A stretch of 64,000 nucleotides of DNA from Cytobacillus oceanisediminis 2691 (lineage in GTDB: Bacteria > Bacillota > Bacilli > Bacillales > Cytobacillaceae). The notes under the pieces were generated by a model. The model was not told the DNA's origin. It ran no database searches and saw only the letters and a program-made list of their open reading frames with translations. Below, piece after piece: positions 41,725-52,192 of this stretch. The translations under genes and the position numbers were made by a program. The stretch is taken from the NCBI RefSeq assembly GCF_000294775.2, contig NZ_CP015506.1, positions 3,943,501 to 4,007,500 of the forward strand, read 5' to 3'. Position 1 is the first letter of the stretch, and each line of letters starts with the position of its first letter.

Positions 41725-43917
41725 TTACTGGGTCACTTCCTCATACCCGAGACGGCTGTAGATCTCCCTGATGACTTTTTGGGCTGCCACTGGAATGACT
41801 GTGCCCGGTCCAAAAATGGCAGATGCTCCATGCTCATATAAATACTGATAATCCTGCGCAGGGATAACCCCGCCAATTACGACAATAATATCTCCCCTAT
41901 CCAATTTTTTCAGTTCAGCAACGAGCTGCGGCAGAAGAGTCTTATGACCGGCAGCAAGTGAGCTGATCCCAATGACATGAACGTCATTTTCTACAGCCTG
42001 CATGGCTGTTTCTTCCGGTGTCTGGAAAAGAGGGCCGATATCCACATCAAAACCGAGATCGGCAAAGGCTGTTGAAATCACTTTTGCTCCCCTGTCATGT
42101 CCATCCTGCCCCATCTTGGCAATCAGAATCCGCGGTCTCCTTCCCTCATTTTCAAGAAATTCATCTGTCATCTGCTTTACTTCTGCAATTTCTTCTTCGT
42201 TGGAAAAAGCAGAACTGTACACGCCGCTGATAGAACGGATAATTGCTTTATGGCGGTTGGCAACTTTTTCAATCGCTTCAGAAATTTCCCCGAGAGTGGC
42301 TCGAACCCTGGCTGCATTTACTGCTAGCTCAAGAAGATTGCCTTCCCCTGTATCTGCAGCTTTTGTAATAGCCGCCAAAGCTTCAGCAACTTTCTCATTG
42401 TCGCGGGAAGCCTTTAGCTGCTCCAGCTTCTCGATTTGCTTTAATCGGACAGCCGTGTTGTCAATGTCAAGAATATCAATCGGCTCTTCTTTTTCCAGCC
42501 GGTATTTATTCACACCAATAATGGTTTCTTTTCCGGAATCAATTTGTGCCTGCCTTCTGGCTGCCGCTTCTTCGATTCTCATTTTTGGCAAGCCTGTCTC
42601 AATCGCTTTGGCCATTCCGCCAAGATTTTCGATTTCTTTAATATGCTCCCAGGCTCGCTTAATTAACTGATCTGTTAAAGCTTCAACATAATAAGAGCCG
42701 CCCCATGGATCAATTACATTCGTGATCCCTGTCTCTTCCTGAAGGTACAGCTGCGTATTTCTGGCTATACGGGCAGAAAAGTCTGTCGGCAATGCAATGG
42801 CTTCATCCAGCGCATTAGTATGAAGGGATTGTGTATGGCCCATTGAAGCTGCATGCGCCTCAATGAGAGTCCTTGTTACATTATTAAACGGATCCTGCTC
42901 TGTTAAGCTCCAGCCGGAAGTTTGCGAATGCGTTCTAAGCGCCATTGATTTGGGATTATCCGGCTCGAAGGTCTTCATCATTTTTGCCCAAATGAAGCGG
43001 GCTGCGCGCATTTTTGCCACTTCCATGAAGTAATTCATGCCGATTGCCCAGAAAAACGAGAGCCTTGGCGCAAAGGAGTCGATATCGATTCCAGCTTTAA
43101 GGCCGGTTCTTACATATTCGAGACCATCAGCCAGCGTATAGGCAAGTTCAATATCAGCAGGAGCCCCCGCTTCCTGCATATGATAGCCAGAAATACTGAT
43201 GCTATTGAACTTAGGCATGTATTTTGAAGTATATTCAAAAATATCGGCAATGATCTTCATGGACATTTCCGGAGGATATATATATGTGTTGCGCACCATA
43301 TATTCTTTTAGGATATCATTCTGGATCGTTCCAGAAAGTTTCTCCTGGCTTACTCCCTGCTCTTCCGCTGTAACAATATAAAAAGCCATGACAGGCAATA
43401 CCGCTCCATTCATCGTCATGGATACAGACATTTGATCTAAAGGTATCCCATCAAACAGCATCTTCATATCCAGGATGGAATCAATGGCTACGCCAGCTTT
43501 CCCGACATCTCCCTCGACTCTTGGATGATCTGAATCATAGCCTCTATGAGTAGCCAGATCGAAAGCGACTGATAAGCCTTTTTGACCCATTGCAAGGTTA
43601 CGCCGGTAAAAGGCATTACTTTCCTCTGCAGTAGAAAAACCGGCATACTGCCGGACAGTCCATGGCCTGTTCACATACATGGTTGAATATGGCCCTCTTG
43701 TATAAGGGGGCAGTCCAGGCTTATCGTTTAGGTGCTCCATGTCTCTAAGATCTTCATTTGTGTACAGAGGCTTTACATTTATTTGCTCATTTGTTTCAAA
43801 GAGAAGTTGATCAATGGATGAATCGATTTCTTCCTCTGCTTTTCTTTTCCAGTCATCTTTGGCTGATTGTTTTACTTCAAGAATATCCAGGCTTTTAAAA
43901 TCAGGTTTATTGGCCAT
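41725..43917 (-). CDS. mutB: Methylmalonyl-CoA mutase, large (catalytic) subunit
   Basis: A 730-residue subunit carrying the active site and the cobalamin. The TIM-barrel substrate domain shows [20 protein letters not shown] then [10 protein letters not shown] near 75-105. [20 protein letters not shown] and [12 protein letters not shown] follow, and the C-terminal B12-binding domain has DxHxxG in [20 protein letters not shown] (about 610), with GGVIPAQDY near 690. It isomerises (R)-methylmalonyl-CoA to succinyl-CoA. It starts inside mutA (11-base overlap) behind GGAGGCGG and is followed directly by meaB. Confidence 0.96.
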   Translation of the reverse strand: MANKPDFKSLDILEVKQSAKDDWKRKAEEEIDSSIDQLLFETNEQINVKPLYTNEDLRDMEHLNDKPGLPPYTRGPYSTMYVNRPWTVRQYAGFSTAEESNAFYRRNLAMGQKGLSVAFDLATHRGYDSDHPRVEGDVGKAGVAIDSILDMKMLFDGIPLDQMSVSMTMNGAVLPVMAFYIVTAEEQGVSQEKLSGTIQNDILKEYMVRNTYIYPPEMSMKIIADIFEYTSKYMPKFNSISISGYHMQEAGAPADIELAYTLADGLEYVRTGLKAGIDIDSFAPRLSFFWAIGMNYFMEVAKMRAARFIWAKMMKTFEPDNPKSMALRTHSQTSGWSLTEQDPFNNVTRTLIEAHAASMGHTQSLHTNALDEAIALPTDFSARIARNTQLYLQEETGITNVIDPWGGSYYVEALTDQLIKRAWEHIKEIENLGGMAKAIETGLPKMRIEEAAARRQAQIDSGKETIIGVNKYRLEKEEPIDILDIDNTAVRLKQIEKLEQLKASRDNEKVAEALAAITKAADTGEGNLLELAVNAARVRATLGEISEAIEKVANRHKAIIRSISGVYSSAFSNEEEIAEVKQMTDEFLENEGRRPRILIAKMGQDGHDRGAKVISTAFADLGFDVDIGPLFQTPEETAMQAVENDVHVIGISSLAAGHKTLLPQLVAELKKLDRGDIIVVIGGVIPAQDYQYLYEHGASAIFGPGTVIPVAAQKVIREIYSRLGYEEVTQ

Positions 43918-45769
43918 TGCTTGCCGCCTCCATCTCGTTCAGCATATTTAAGAGAGTTTCATAGCAATCGCTTTTTACATGAATGTATCCGCCGATGCCA
44001 GCGTTCTGATATTCATCCTTTTTCCTCTCTTCGGGAAGGCCGGCTAAATAGATTTCAGCTGACGGGAAAGTTTCTTTCAATTGTTTAATTAAAGGTACAG
44101 CAATGCTATCGTATAGTTCATTTGATCCGCAAATAAAATAATGCCTGCAATTTGTTTTTTGAATAAATGCTTCAGCATCTTCAGGATTATATACCGAACC
44201 GCTTTTAACTGCATCAACCCCGCCAGGAGCCAGGAAGCCTGAAATAAAATCAGCACGCGCCTTATGGTCTTTCAATGCTCCCAGACAGATAAGACCTGCT
44301 TCTGGACGAATGCCCTTTCCTTTTAATCTTTCAGATAAATTCCGCAAACCCTCGAAGGACTCAGAAAGACGAACCTGCTGGATAATCTTGAGATCACTCC
44401 TGCTGTTCTGGACGGTTTCCAATTCTGTCTGAAGCGGCTTTTCATCAAGATTTGCATATATATTCGTTCCGATGATACTTTGTTTTCTTGTATGAACATC
44501 TTTCTTCTTCTTTTCAAGAATTTGGGTAATCTGATCATGAACCCATCCTGTTTGAAGGGCATCCTTCATTCCTCCCAGCTCTTCTATCTCAAGGAAAAGT
44601 CCCCATGATTTGGAAATCAGTTCATTTGTCAGATGCTCAATATACCAGGAGCCGCCTGCTGGATCAGAGACCTTTAGTAAATGCGCCTCTTCCCTTAAAA
44701 TCAACTGAGTATTGCGGGCAATCCGTTCTGAAAAAGGAGATTTGGCTCTTTCCGGATCATTATATGGACTGACATGAAGGTATTGTATTCCTCCCAATAC
44801 TGCTGCGAACGCTTCATTCCCCGCTCTCAGCATATTTACATAGGAATCATAGGCAGACTTTGTAAAGAAGGACGTCTCTGCTGAAATGACCATTTTTTTA
44901 CTGTCACCCCCAGCTCCGAATGCTTCCGCCACTTTGCCCCATAATACTCTTGCAGCACGCAGCTTGGCAATTTCCATAAAAAAGTTTGAGCCAACAGCAA
45001 ACTTAAAGACCATTTTAGATAATATTTGTTCAAGGCCTTTGCCTTTATCAAGAAGATATTGCAGGTGATTTACTCCTGCTGCAAGAGAAAATGCAAGTTC
45101 CTGGACGGCATTTGCACCACTATTATGATAAACCGCTGAATTCACCATGATTGTTTTCAGGCTTGGCAGATTTTCTTCTGCATTACTCATCGTTTTATTC
45201 AAAGCTTCGTATAGTTCATCGATTGAGCGGTCGTTCAATGTATCGGCAGCAGCAATAGCAAGTGGATCTGCGGCAACATATCCGGAGACTTTTTCTCTTT
45301 CTTTTACTTTTCCAAGTCCTGCTATTAATACATGCTGATTTCGTCCGGCATCCACACTGAAAGGGTACCTTTCATAAAGTTCGCCTACAGACAGGCTTAT
45401 CTTCTCTGGATTTTTTAACTGTTCAGGCTCAAACGCAAGAGCTGTCTGCCCTGTCTTGATGGCAGCAAGAAGTTTATCTGACAGCTCTTCGGAAGAGGAA
45501 GCACTAATTTTCTGTGCAACCTTCCATTCTTCAGACAGGTATCCGGCTGCATAGGAACCTCTTCTAAAATCTTCTAAGCCCGGATACTGTGATAATGCAC
45601 CTATTTCCAGGTCTTCTCTGGAATAAAGCGGTTTCAATTTTATGTTTTCATATGTATTTCGTGATAATGTTTCTAAGGATTTCCCTTTAAGAGTTCTTTC
45701 CGCACTTTGTTCCCAATCTTCATTTGTCTGCTGCGGGAATTTTTCTTCAATCATTTTCTTTAATGACAT
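43907..45769 (-). CDS. mutA: Methylmalonyl-CoA mutase, small subunit
   Basis: A protein of about 620 residues homologous to the large subunit but catalytically silent. The barrel region is recognisable ([20 protein letters not shown] then WKVAQKI), yet the C-terminal domain has [15 protein letters not shown] instead of DxHxxG, so cobalamin is not bound, as is normal for this subunit. The frame reaches 45811, but the ATG at 45767-45769 behind AAGGACAG gives the usual [12 protein letters not shown] start; this start is not certain. First gene of mutA-mutB-meaB. Confidence 0.92.
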   Translation of the reverse strand: MSLKKMIEEKFPQQTNEDWEQSAERTLKGKSLETLSRNTYENIKLKPLYSREDLEIGALSQYPGLEDFRRGSYAAGYLSEEWKVAQKISASSSEELSDKLLAAIKTGQTALAFEPEQLKNPEKISLSVGELYERYPFSVDAGRNQHVLIAGLGKVKEREKVSGYVAADPLAIAAADTLNDRSIDELYEALNKTMSNAEENLPSLKTIMVNSAVYHNSGANAVQELAFSLAAGVNHLQYLLDKGKGLEQILSKMVFKFAVGSNFFMEIAKLRAARVLWGKVAEAFGAGGDSKKMVISAETSFFTKSAYDSYVNMLRAGNEAFAAVLGGIQYLHVSPYNDPERAKSPFSERIARNTQLILREEAHLLKVSDPAGGSWYIEHLTNELISKSWGLFLEIEELGGMKDALQTGWVHDQITQILEKKKKDVHTRKQSIIGTNIYANLDEKPLQTELETVQNSRSDLKIIQQVRLSESFEGLRNLSERLKGKGIRPEAGLICLGALKDHKARADFISGFLAPGGVDAVKSGSVYNPEDAEAFIQKTNCRHYFICGSNELYDSIAVPLIKQLKETFPSAEIYLAGLPEERKKDEYQNAGIGGYIHVKSDCYETLLNMLNEMEAASNGQ

Positions 45770-45929
45770 AAATTTGCTGTCCTTGTAGCTGACAGCGTTC
45801 CCTCCCCTCATGCGGCAGCGGACCCGTTTCTTATAAGAAACAATGCCGCAAGAAAATTATAATAAAATTCTAAATTCTCCATATACCTATTTTAGTATAC
45901 AAAAGAGAAACAAGCAATGAACAATAAGA

Positions 45930-45958
45930 AACCGCTGTCCCAAAGCAGGACAGCGGCA
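45930..45958 (-). terminator. Terminator of the bkd operon
   Basis: On the minus strand CCGCTGTCC-tgctttg-GGACAGCGG is followed by TTTCTTATTG, just past the bkdB stop. Confidence 0.88.
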
Positions 45959-45968
45959 ATTTTAATTA

Positions 45969-47288
45969 CTAATAAATAGTTGTATTTTCTTTAGAAGTGT
46001 TCTCCAGAATTTCCTTCACACGCTGCAGGAAGCGGCCGCAAACCAGGCCGTCTAATACACGGTGATCGAGTGACATACAAAGGTTAACCATATCACGGAC
46101 AGCAATCATGCCATTGTTCATTACTACAGGACGCTTCACAATGGATTCAACCTGAAGAATTGCAGCCTGAGGATAATTGATAATGCCCATTGACTGGACA
46201 GACCCGAATGAACCGGTATTATTTACAGTGAAAGTTCCACCCTGCATTTCAGCGGAAGTCAATTTACCTGTACGTACTTTTAAAGCAAGATCATTGATTT
46301 CACGGGCAATACCCTTAATCGTTTTTTCATCAGCTGCTTTGATGACCGGAACGAATAACGCGTCATCTGTTGCAACTGCAATGGAGATGTTGATATCCTT
46401 CTTCTGGATAATCTTATCACCTGCCCACATAGAATTAATCTGCGGGAATTCTTTAAGGGCCTGCGCAACAGCTTTCACGAAGAAAGCAAAGAACGTAAGG
46501 TTGAAGCCCTCTTTTTGCTTAAACTCACCTTTAATGCTGTTACGGTATTCAACAAGATTTGTAACATCTACTTCCATCATTGTCCAGGCATGTGGTGCTT
46601 CATGTTTGCTGCGAAGCATATTGGCTGCAATCGCTTTACGCACTCCAGTAACAGGGATTTCAACATCACCCGGCATTACTGGAACATTAGGTGCTGGCGC
46701 TGCCTGTTTCTGTGCAGGCTGGGAAGGTGCTGGAGCCGGTGCCTCTGTCTTTTCCGGTGCTGGTGCTGATGCAGCAGCTGCCGCTGTAGGAATATCTCCG
46801 GACTCAATGATTTTCATAAGGTCTTTACGCGTAATGCGTCCGCCTCCGCCTGTACCTGTCACCTGGTTTAAGTCAATGCCATGCTCTTGAGAAAGCTTTA
46901 AGACGGCAGGTGAATAGCGGACTCCTTTTGGAGCATCTGCCGAAATAGGTGCCGCTGGTGCAGAAGGCGCCACACCTGAAGGTGCAGCTTCAGCTTTGTC
47001 CTCTGCTTTAGATTCTGATGGGGCTTCCTGAGCTGCTTCTCCGCCGCCTTCAGTTTCAATTGTCAGAATAACCTGGCCAACTTCATAAGTTTCTCCCTCT
47101 TCTGCAACCAACTCTTTGATTACACCAGAGAAAGAGGATGGGACCTCAGCATTTACTTTATCAGTCATTACTTCAGCAAGCGGATCATATTTATTTACTT
47201 TATCTCCAACGGAAACCAGCCATTTGCTGATTGTCCCTTCAGTAACACTTTCCCCAAGCTGGGGCATTTTAATTTGCTCAATAGCCAT
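45969..47288 (-). CDS. bkdB: Branched-chain keto-acid dehydrogenase E2 (dihydrolipoyl acyltransferase)
   Basis: A 439-residue E2. The lipoyl domain is at about 1-80, with the lipoylated Lys in EVMTDKVNAEVPSS. An Ala/Pro/Glu-rich linker comes next, and the peripheral-subunit-binding domain lies near 120-155 (VRYSPAVLKLSQEHGIDLNQ, then GRITRKDL). A second flexible linker (about 165-210) leads to the catalytic domain, with the active His in CMSLDHRVLDGLVCGRFL. The frame extends to 47378, but AAGGAGG precedes the ATG at 47286-47288. Last gene of the operon; forms the core of the complex. Confidence 0.95.
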   Translation of the reverse strand: MAIEQIKMPQLGESVTEGTISKWLVSVGDKVNKYDPLAEVMTDKVNAEVPSSFSGVIKELVAEEGETYEVGQVILTIETEGGGEAAQEAPSESKAEDKAEAAPSGVAPSAPAAPISADAPKGVRYSPAVLKLSQEHGIDLNQVTGTGGGGRITRKDLMKIIESGDIPTAAAAASAPAPEKTEAPAPAPSQPAQKQAAPAPNVPVMPGDVEIPVTGVRKAIAANMLRSKHEAPHAWTMMEVDVTNLVEYRNSIKGEFKQKEGFNLTFFAFFVKAVAQALKEFPQINSMWAGDKIIQKKDINISIAVATDDALFVPVIKAADEKTIKGIAREINDLALKVRTGKLTSAEMQGGTFTVNNTGSFGSVQSMGIINYPQAAILQVESIVKRPVVMNNGMIAVRDMVNLCMSLDHRVLDGLVCGRFLQRVKEILENTSKENTTIY

Positions 47289-47412
47289 TGGGTAACCTCC
47301 TTCTAGCTGCCCGCATTTGCGGGTCATGCAGCTAGTACAGCTGATCCGGTATGAATTCCAGCCGGAAAGCTGCACCATCTGCTCTTTCCATTTTTATTAA
47401 CTAATGCCTTTA

Positions 47413-48396
47413 TTAAAATTCAGCCAATTCGCGCATTGCTTTTTCTACTTTATCAGGGTTAACCATAAAGTATTTTTCCATAGTCGGGGCGTAAGGCATT
47501 GCTGGCACGTCAGGACCGGCAACGCGTTTGATTGGTGCATCCAATTCAAACAGGCAGTTCTCTGCAATAATGGCAGAAACTTCGCTCATAATGCTGCCTT
47601 CTTTATTATCTTCAGTAAGAAGAAGCACTTTTCCTGTTTTTGTCGCAGCTTCGATAATTGCTTCTTTATCTAACGGATATACCGTCCTTAAATCAAGGAT
47701 ATGCGCTGAGATGCCATCTTTGGCAAGTCTTTCAGCAGCCTGCAGAGCGAAATGAACGCATAGGCCATAAGTGATCACAGTGATATCTTCACCCTCGCGT
47801 TTTACATCCGCTTTTCCGATTGGCAGCACATAATCATCATCAGGAACCTCACCCTTAATCAGGCGATATGCACGCTTATGCTCAAAGAACAGTACAGGAT
47901 CCTCGTCACGGATTGCCGCTTTCAATAATCCCTTAACATCATAAGGCGTAGAAGGCATAACAATCTTAAGTCCCGGCTGATTCGCAAATACTGCTTCGAC
48001 AGATTGGGAATGGTATAGTGCTCCATGAACACCGCCGCCATATGGTGCACGAACAACGATCGGACAGCTCCAGTCATTGTTGGAACGATAGCGGATGCGT
48101 GCTGCCTCAGAAATAATCTGGTTAACCGCCGGCATTATAAAGTCGGCAAATTGCATTTCAGCAATCGGGCGCATTCCATACATCGCTGCACCGATTCCAA
48201 CCCCTGCAATTGCTGATTCAGCAAGCGGAGTATCAATTACACGGTCTTCGCCAAATTTATCATACAGTCCTTGTGTCGCTTTAAACACGCCACCTTTTTT
48301 ACCTACGTCTTCACCTAAAACAAATACCTTTGAATCTCTTTCCATTTCCTCGCGGATTGCCATAGTTACCGCATCGATATAAGAAATTACAGCCAT
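47413..48396 (-). CDS. bkdAB: Branched-chain keto-acid dehydrogenase E1 beta
   Basis: A 327-residue transketolase-like beta subunit. FVLGEDVGKKGGVFKATQGL near 26-45 and RVIDTPLAESAIAGVGIGAA near 52-75 are typical, with the thiamine-side Glu. The C-terminal transketolase domain has ITVITYGLCVHFALQAAERL and DLRTVYPLDKEAI. With BkdAA it decarboxylates the keto acids of Val, Ile and Leu. AAGGGGGAGAG precedes the ATG. It lies 12 bases after bkdAA. Confidence 0.95.
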   Translation of the reverse strand: MAVISYIDAVTMAIREEMERDSKVFVLGEDVGKKGGVFKATQGLYDKFGEDRVIDTPLAESAIAGVGIGAAMYGMRPIAEMQFADFIMPAVNQIISEAARIRYRSNNDWSCPIVVRAPYGGGVHGALYHSQSVEAVFANQPGLKIVMPSTPYDVKGLLKAAIRDEDPVLFFEHKRAYRLIKGEVPDDDYVLPIGKADVKREGEDITVITYGLCVHFALQAAERLAKDGISAHILDLRTVYPLDKEAIIEAATKTGKVLLLTEDNKEGSIMSEVSAIIAENCLFELDAPIKRVAGPDVPAMPYAPTMEKYFMVNPDKVEKAMRELAEF

Positions 48397-48408
48397 ATTC
48401 TCTCCCCC

Positions 48409-49404
48409 TTACTGTTCAGCATAGACATGCTTTAAAGCAGATTCCGCTTCTGCATATGGAGCGTTTTCAGCATAATCAGTTGCTTCGTTTACCAATTTCA
48501 TAATCCGGTCATTAATTTCCTTTTCAATCGCATCATCCATTACACCATTTTCTTTCAGGTATGCGCCAAAAGTAATAATCGGATCTTTTGTTTTCGCTTC
48601 AGCCACTTCATCAGGAGCACGGTAGCTTCGGTCATCATCATCAGATGAGTGTGGTGTTAAACGGTATGAAATGGTTTCGACCAATGTCGGCCCTTCTCCG
48701 CGGCGGCCTCTGTCCGCTGCTTCTTTCACAGCTTTATAGACTTCAAGCGGATCGTTTCCATCAACTGTTATACCTGGCATACCGTAGCCGATAGCTCTGT
48801 CAGATACGTTTTCGCAAGCAAGCTGTTTTTCAATCGGTACAGAGATTGCATATTTATTATTCTCACACATAAAGATAACAGGGAGCTTATGAACACCTGC
48901 AAAGTTCGCACCTTCATGGAAGTCCCCCTGGTTTGAAGAACCTTCACCAAAAGTTACAAAGGTTACCAGATCTTTTCCTTCCAGCTTTCCGCCAAGAGCA
49001 ACTCCAACAGCATGAGGCACCTGTGTAGTAACAGGTGAAGAGCCCGTTACGATTCGGTTTTTCTTTTGACCAAAATGTCCTGGCATTTGGCGGCCGCCTG
49101 AATTTGGATCTTCGGCTTTAGCAAACCCTGACAGCATTAATTCCTTGGCTGTCATGCCGAACGTAAGGACTACTCCCATGTCGCGATAATATGGCAGGAC
49201 ATAATCCTTCTCGCGATCAAGTGCAAATGCAGCACCTACCTGAGCAGCTTCCTGTCCCTGGCAAGAAATAACGAAAGGGATTTTTCCCGCGCGGTTTAAA
49301 AGCCACATACGCTCATCAATACGGCGAGCTAATAGCATCGTCTCATACATTTCAAGAACTTTCTCATCACTTAAACCTAAATCTTTATGTCGGTTTTCAG
49401 CCAT
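48409..49404 (-). CDS. bkdAA: Branched-chain keto-acid dehydrogenase E1 alpha
   Basis: A 331-residue thiamine-diphosphate-dependent subunit. The cofactor motif is FVTFGEGSSNQGDFHEGANF (about 148-167) followed by ENNKYAISVP; the phosphorylation-loop-like YRLTPHSSDDDDRSY lies near 260. It catalyses decarboxylation of 3-methyl-2-oxobutanoate, 3-methyl-2-oxopentanoate and 4-methyl-2-oxopentanoate. AGGAGGTTGTATAA precedes the ATG. Its products feed branched fatty-acid synthesis as well as catabolism. Confidence 0.95.
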   Translation of the reverse strand: MAENRHKDLGLSDEKVLEMYETMLLARRIDERMWLLNRAGKIPFVISCQGQEAAQVGAAFALDREKDYVLPYYRDMGVVLTFGMTAKELMLSGFAKAEDPNSGGRQMPGHFGQKKNRIVTGSSPVTTQVPHAVGVALGGKLEGKDLVTFVTFGEGSSNQGDFHEGANFAGVHKLPVIFMCENNKYAISVPIEKQLACENVSDRAIGYGMPGITVDGNDPLEVYKAVKEAADRGRRGEGPTLVETISYRLTPHSSDDDDRSYRAPDEVAEAKTKDPIITFGAYLKENGVMDDAIEKEINDRIMKLVNEATDYAENAPYAEAESALKHVYAEQ

Positions 49405-49483
49405 TTATACAACCTCCTAAGCTAATATGTATCACCGGGCTCCCAAAAGAAGCCTGGACTTTTCTGTTTATTCAATTGGAACT

Positions 49484-50905
49484 TTATCCGTGGATAGCTT
49501 TTCCATCAACTGCAAGGGCAGCTTCACCGATTGCTTCAGATAACGTCGGATGAGGATGGATTGTATGTGCTACTTCCCATGGAGTTGCATCAAGAACACG
49601 GGCCAGACCTGCTTCTGAGATCATGTCTGTAACGTGCGGGCCTATCATATGGACACCCAGGATATCATCGGTATCCTTATCTGCCACAATTTTCACAAAA
49701 CCGTCGGATTCACCAAATACCAGTGCCTTTCCGATTGCCCGGAATGAGAACTTGCCCGTTTTGACATTATGGCCTTTTTCTTTTGCTTCATCCTCTGTTA
49801 ATCCTACACTTGCCGCTTCAGGTGAACTGTAAATGCATTTAGAAACCAGGCTATAGTCAATTGGAGAAGGATTCTTGCCGGCAATGTGCTCAACGGCTAC
49901 GATTCCTTCATGAGAAGCAACATGAGCCAGCTGAAGGCCGCCAATGACGTCACCAATCGCATAAATATGGGATTCCTTTGTCTGGAAGTATTCATTTGCT
50001 AAAATAAATCCCTTTTCTATCTGAATGTCAGTATTTTCAATGCCAATACCCTCTGTATTTGCCTGACGTCCCACTGAAACAAGCAATTTCTCGGCGGAGA
50101 ATTCCTGCTGAGATCCTTTCACTTCAGCTGAAATCGTAACTCCGTCGCCTTTCTGAAGGGTTTCAGGAAGCACTTTTGCTCCTGTTACAATTTTGACTCC
50201 CTTTTTCTTCATAAGGCGCTGCATTTCTTTTGAAATTTCTTTATCTTCCGTAGGTATAATGCGGTCAGCATATTCGATTACTGTTACCTCAGCACCAAAG
50301 TCTGATAACATAGATGCCCATTCGATGCCGATGACTCCACCGCCAACAATTATAATGGAGCTTGGCACTTCTTCCAAAGCTAAAGCCTCATCCGAAGTCA
50401 TTACAAGTTGTCCATCAATGTCCAATCCTGGCAGAGTACGAGGACGTGATCCAGTTGCTACAATAACATTTTTAGGGATCAGCATTTCATTTTCGTCCCC
50501 ATTGTTCATTTCAACAGAAATTGTGCCCGGCATCGGAGAGAAAATAGATGGTCCAAGTATGCGGCCTGTTCCTTCGAATACATCAATCTTGCCTTGCTTC
50601 ATCAAGTGCTGAACACCTTTATGAAGCTGATCAACGATTTTATTTTTTCTTTCCTGTACCTTATTGAAATTGATGGATACATCACTTGTCACTACGCCAA
50701 AATCTTCACTGTGCTTTGCGGTAGCAAACACTTCAGCACTTCTTAATAAAGCCTTGCTTGGTATACAGCCTTTATGAAGGCAAGTCCCTCCAAGTTTTCC
50801 TTTTTCAACGATTGCCGTTTTTAAACCAAGCTGTGAAGCACGGATGGCAGCTACATAGCCGCCTGTGCCTCCGCCTAAAATCACCAAATCATATTCCTGT
50901 GCCAA
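49484..50905 (-). CDS. lpdV: Dihydrolipoyl dehydrogenase of the bkd complex (E3)
   Basis: A 473-residue FAD flavoprotein. The N-terminal dinucleotide motif is LVILGGGTGGYVAAIRASQL, the redox disulfide is in GGTCLHKGCIPSKALLRSAE (about 41-60), a second Rossmann motif is IIIVGGGVIGIEW, and the C-terminal His-Glu pair is in HPHPTLSEAIGEAAL. It starts with TTG at 50903-50905 after GGGGGAAG. Being inside the operon between buk and bkdAA marks it as LpdV rather than the pyruvate-dehydrogenase E3. Confidence 0.95.
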   Translation of the reverse strand: MAQEYDLVILGGGTGGYVAAIRASQLGLKTAIVEKGKLGGTCLHKGCIPSKALLRSAEVFATAKHSEDFGVVTSDVSINFNKVQERKNKIVDQLHKGVQHLMKQGKIDVFEGTGRILGPSIFSPMPGTISVEMNNGDENEMLIPKNVIVATGSRPRTLPGLDIDGQLVMTSDEALALEEVPSSIIIVGGGVIGIEWASMLSDFGAEVTVIEYADRIIPTEDKEISKEMQRLMKKKGVKIVTGAKVLPETLQKGDGVTISAEVKGSQQEFSAEKLLVSVGRQANTEGIGIENTDIQIEKGFILANEYFQTKESHIYAIGDVIGGLQLAHVASHEGIVAVEHIAGKNPSPIDYSLVSKCIYSSPEAASVGLTEDEAKEKGHNVKTGKFSFRAIGKALVFGESDGFVKIVADKDTDDILGVHMIGPHVTDMISEAGLARVLDATPWEVAHTIHPHPTLSEAIGEAALAVDGKAIHG

Positions 50906-50919
50906 ATTGCTTCCCCCTT

Positions 50920-52029
50920 CTATTTCAACGCTGCTTTGTCAGCTTTTTTTCCAGGATATTCTTTTTCAGTCTCTTCACCGCGGAGGACACGAAGAGCGCC
51001 TTCAGCGAGTGCCTGCAGTTCATTTTCACCAGGCTGCACGATGACATCTGCAATCCAGTTAATCCGTTCACTGATTTCGTTTACAAAGTCCTTGCCATAG
51101 GCAAGACCCCCTGTAAGGATGATGGCATCAACCTTTCCGCCAAGCACTGCACTGGCAGATCCGATTTCCTTAGCCACCTGATAAGCCATTGCGGAGTAGA
51201 CAAGCTTTGCTTTCTCATCTCCGCTTTCAATCATCTTTTCAACCTTTACTGCATCATTTGTTCCCAGGTAACCAACGAGACCGCCTTGTCCAACAAGCTT
51301 TTTCATCACTTCTTCACGATAAAAGCTTCCGGAGTAGCAAAGTCCCACCAAATCACCGGCAGGTACTGTACCTGCCCGTTCCGGACTGAATGGCCCGTCT
51401 CCATGAAGTCCGTTATTAACATCCACCACTCTGCCTTTTTTATGAGCACCTACAGTTATACCTCCGCCCATATGCGTAACGATTAGGTTAAGCTCCCCGT
51501 ACTTTTTGCCAAGTTCTTTGGCTACTCTCCGGGCAACAGCTTTCTGATTCAAGGCATGGAAAATACTTTTTCTTTCTATCATTGAAAAGCCTGAAATTCG
51601 GGCAATTGGATCCAATTCATCTACCACCACCGGATCGACAATGAACGAAGGAATATTTAAACCAGAAGCAATCTCATATGCCAGTATTCCGCCAAGGTTT
51701 GAAGCATGCTGACCAGCAAAACCGGCACGAAGATCCTCTAGCATTGCATCATTAACTGAATATGTGCCTCCTTCAATCGGTCGCAGCAGCCCCCCGCGGC
51801 CGCACACTGCACTTAATTTGGAGATATTGATTCCTTCGTGATCCAATGTTTCCAGAATGGTCTGCTTTCGGAATTCATATTGATCGATAATACTTTCATA
51901 AGAGTTAATGACATCTGCATCATGGCGCAATGTCTTCTCCAGGACAGAGATCTCATTATCGAAAACTCCAATCTTAGTTGAAGTGGATCCCGGATTGATG
52001 ACGAGAATTCGATGTTCTTGTTCTAGCAC
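50920..52029 (-). CDS. buk: Butyrate kinase / branched-chain fatty-acid kinase
   Basis: A 369-residue acetokinase-family enzyme. The phosphate motif [17 protein letters not shown] is at about 9-25, the second signature [20 protein letters not shown] (about 178-197), and [12 protein letters not shown] near 315. With Ptb it recovers ATP from isovaleryl-, isobutyryl- or 2-methylbutyryl-CoA. The start is a GTG at 52027-52029 after GGAGGTTTAAAC. A hairpin lies between bcd and this gene. Confidence 0.93.
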   Translation of the reverse strand: MLEQEHRILVINPGSTSTKIGVFDNEISVLEKTLRHDADVINSYESIIDQYEFRKQTILETLDHEGINISKLSAVCGRGGLLRPIEGGTYSVNDAMLEDLRAGFAGQHASNLGGILAYEIASGLNIPSFIVDPVVVDELDPIARISGFSMIERKSIFHALNQKAVARRVAKELGKKYGELNLIVTHMGGGITVGAHKKGRVVDVNNGLHGDGPFSPERAGTVPAGDLVGLCYSGSFYREEVMKKLVGQGGLVGYLGTNDAVKVEKMIESGDEKAKLVYSAMAYQVAKEIGSASAVLGGKVDAIILTGGLAYGKDFVNEISERINWIADVIVQPGENELQALAEGALRVLRGEETEKEYPGKKADKAALK

Positions 52030-52135
52030 GTTTAAACCTCCATAAAGAGCGGAAATCTCCCTTGTAAAAGTATACTCTTACTCAGGTACTATTAACTGCC
52101 GCTGCATTTTTTCTACTCTGTTTTTAAAGGCAAAG

Positions 52136-52163
52136 ACGCTGAATATTCCATTCAGCGCTTTGC
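52136..52163 (-). terminator. Hairpin between bcd and buk
   Basis: On the minus strand AGCGCTGAAT-ggaat-ATTCAGCGTC followed by TTTGCCTTTAAAAA. It could partly terminate after bcd or stabilise the bcd end of the mRNA. Confidence 0.65.
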
Positions 52164-52192
52164 ATTTCAGGAAAGTTACTCCTCCCTAAAGC

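Noticed and set aside
42002..42670. 222-codon plus-strand frame opposite mutB
   Set aside because: It is an antisense shadow of a well-supported gene; its Ser/Leu/Ala-rich translation shows no family features and there is no ribosome site.
43907..45769. Broken B12-binding site in mutA as a sign of decay
   Set aside because: Loss of DxHxxG is normal in the small subunit of heterodimeric methylmalonyl-CoA mutases; the frame is full length.
46177..46890. 237-codon plus-strand frame opposite bkdB
   Set aside because: It lies wholly antisense to the E2 gene and its long Ala/Gly run mirrors the Ala/Pro linker codons of bkdB.
50758..51486. 242-codon plus-strand frame opposite lpdV and buk
   Set aside because: It spans two real genes in antisense, is rich in Cys, Phe and His, and has no recognisable motif.
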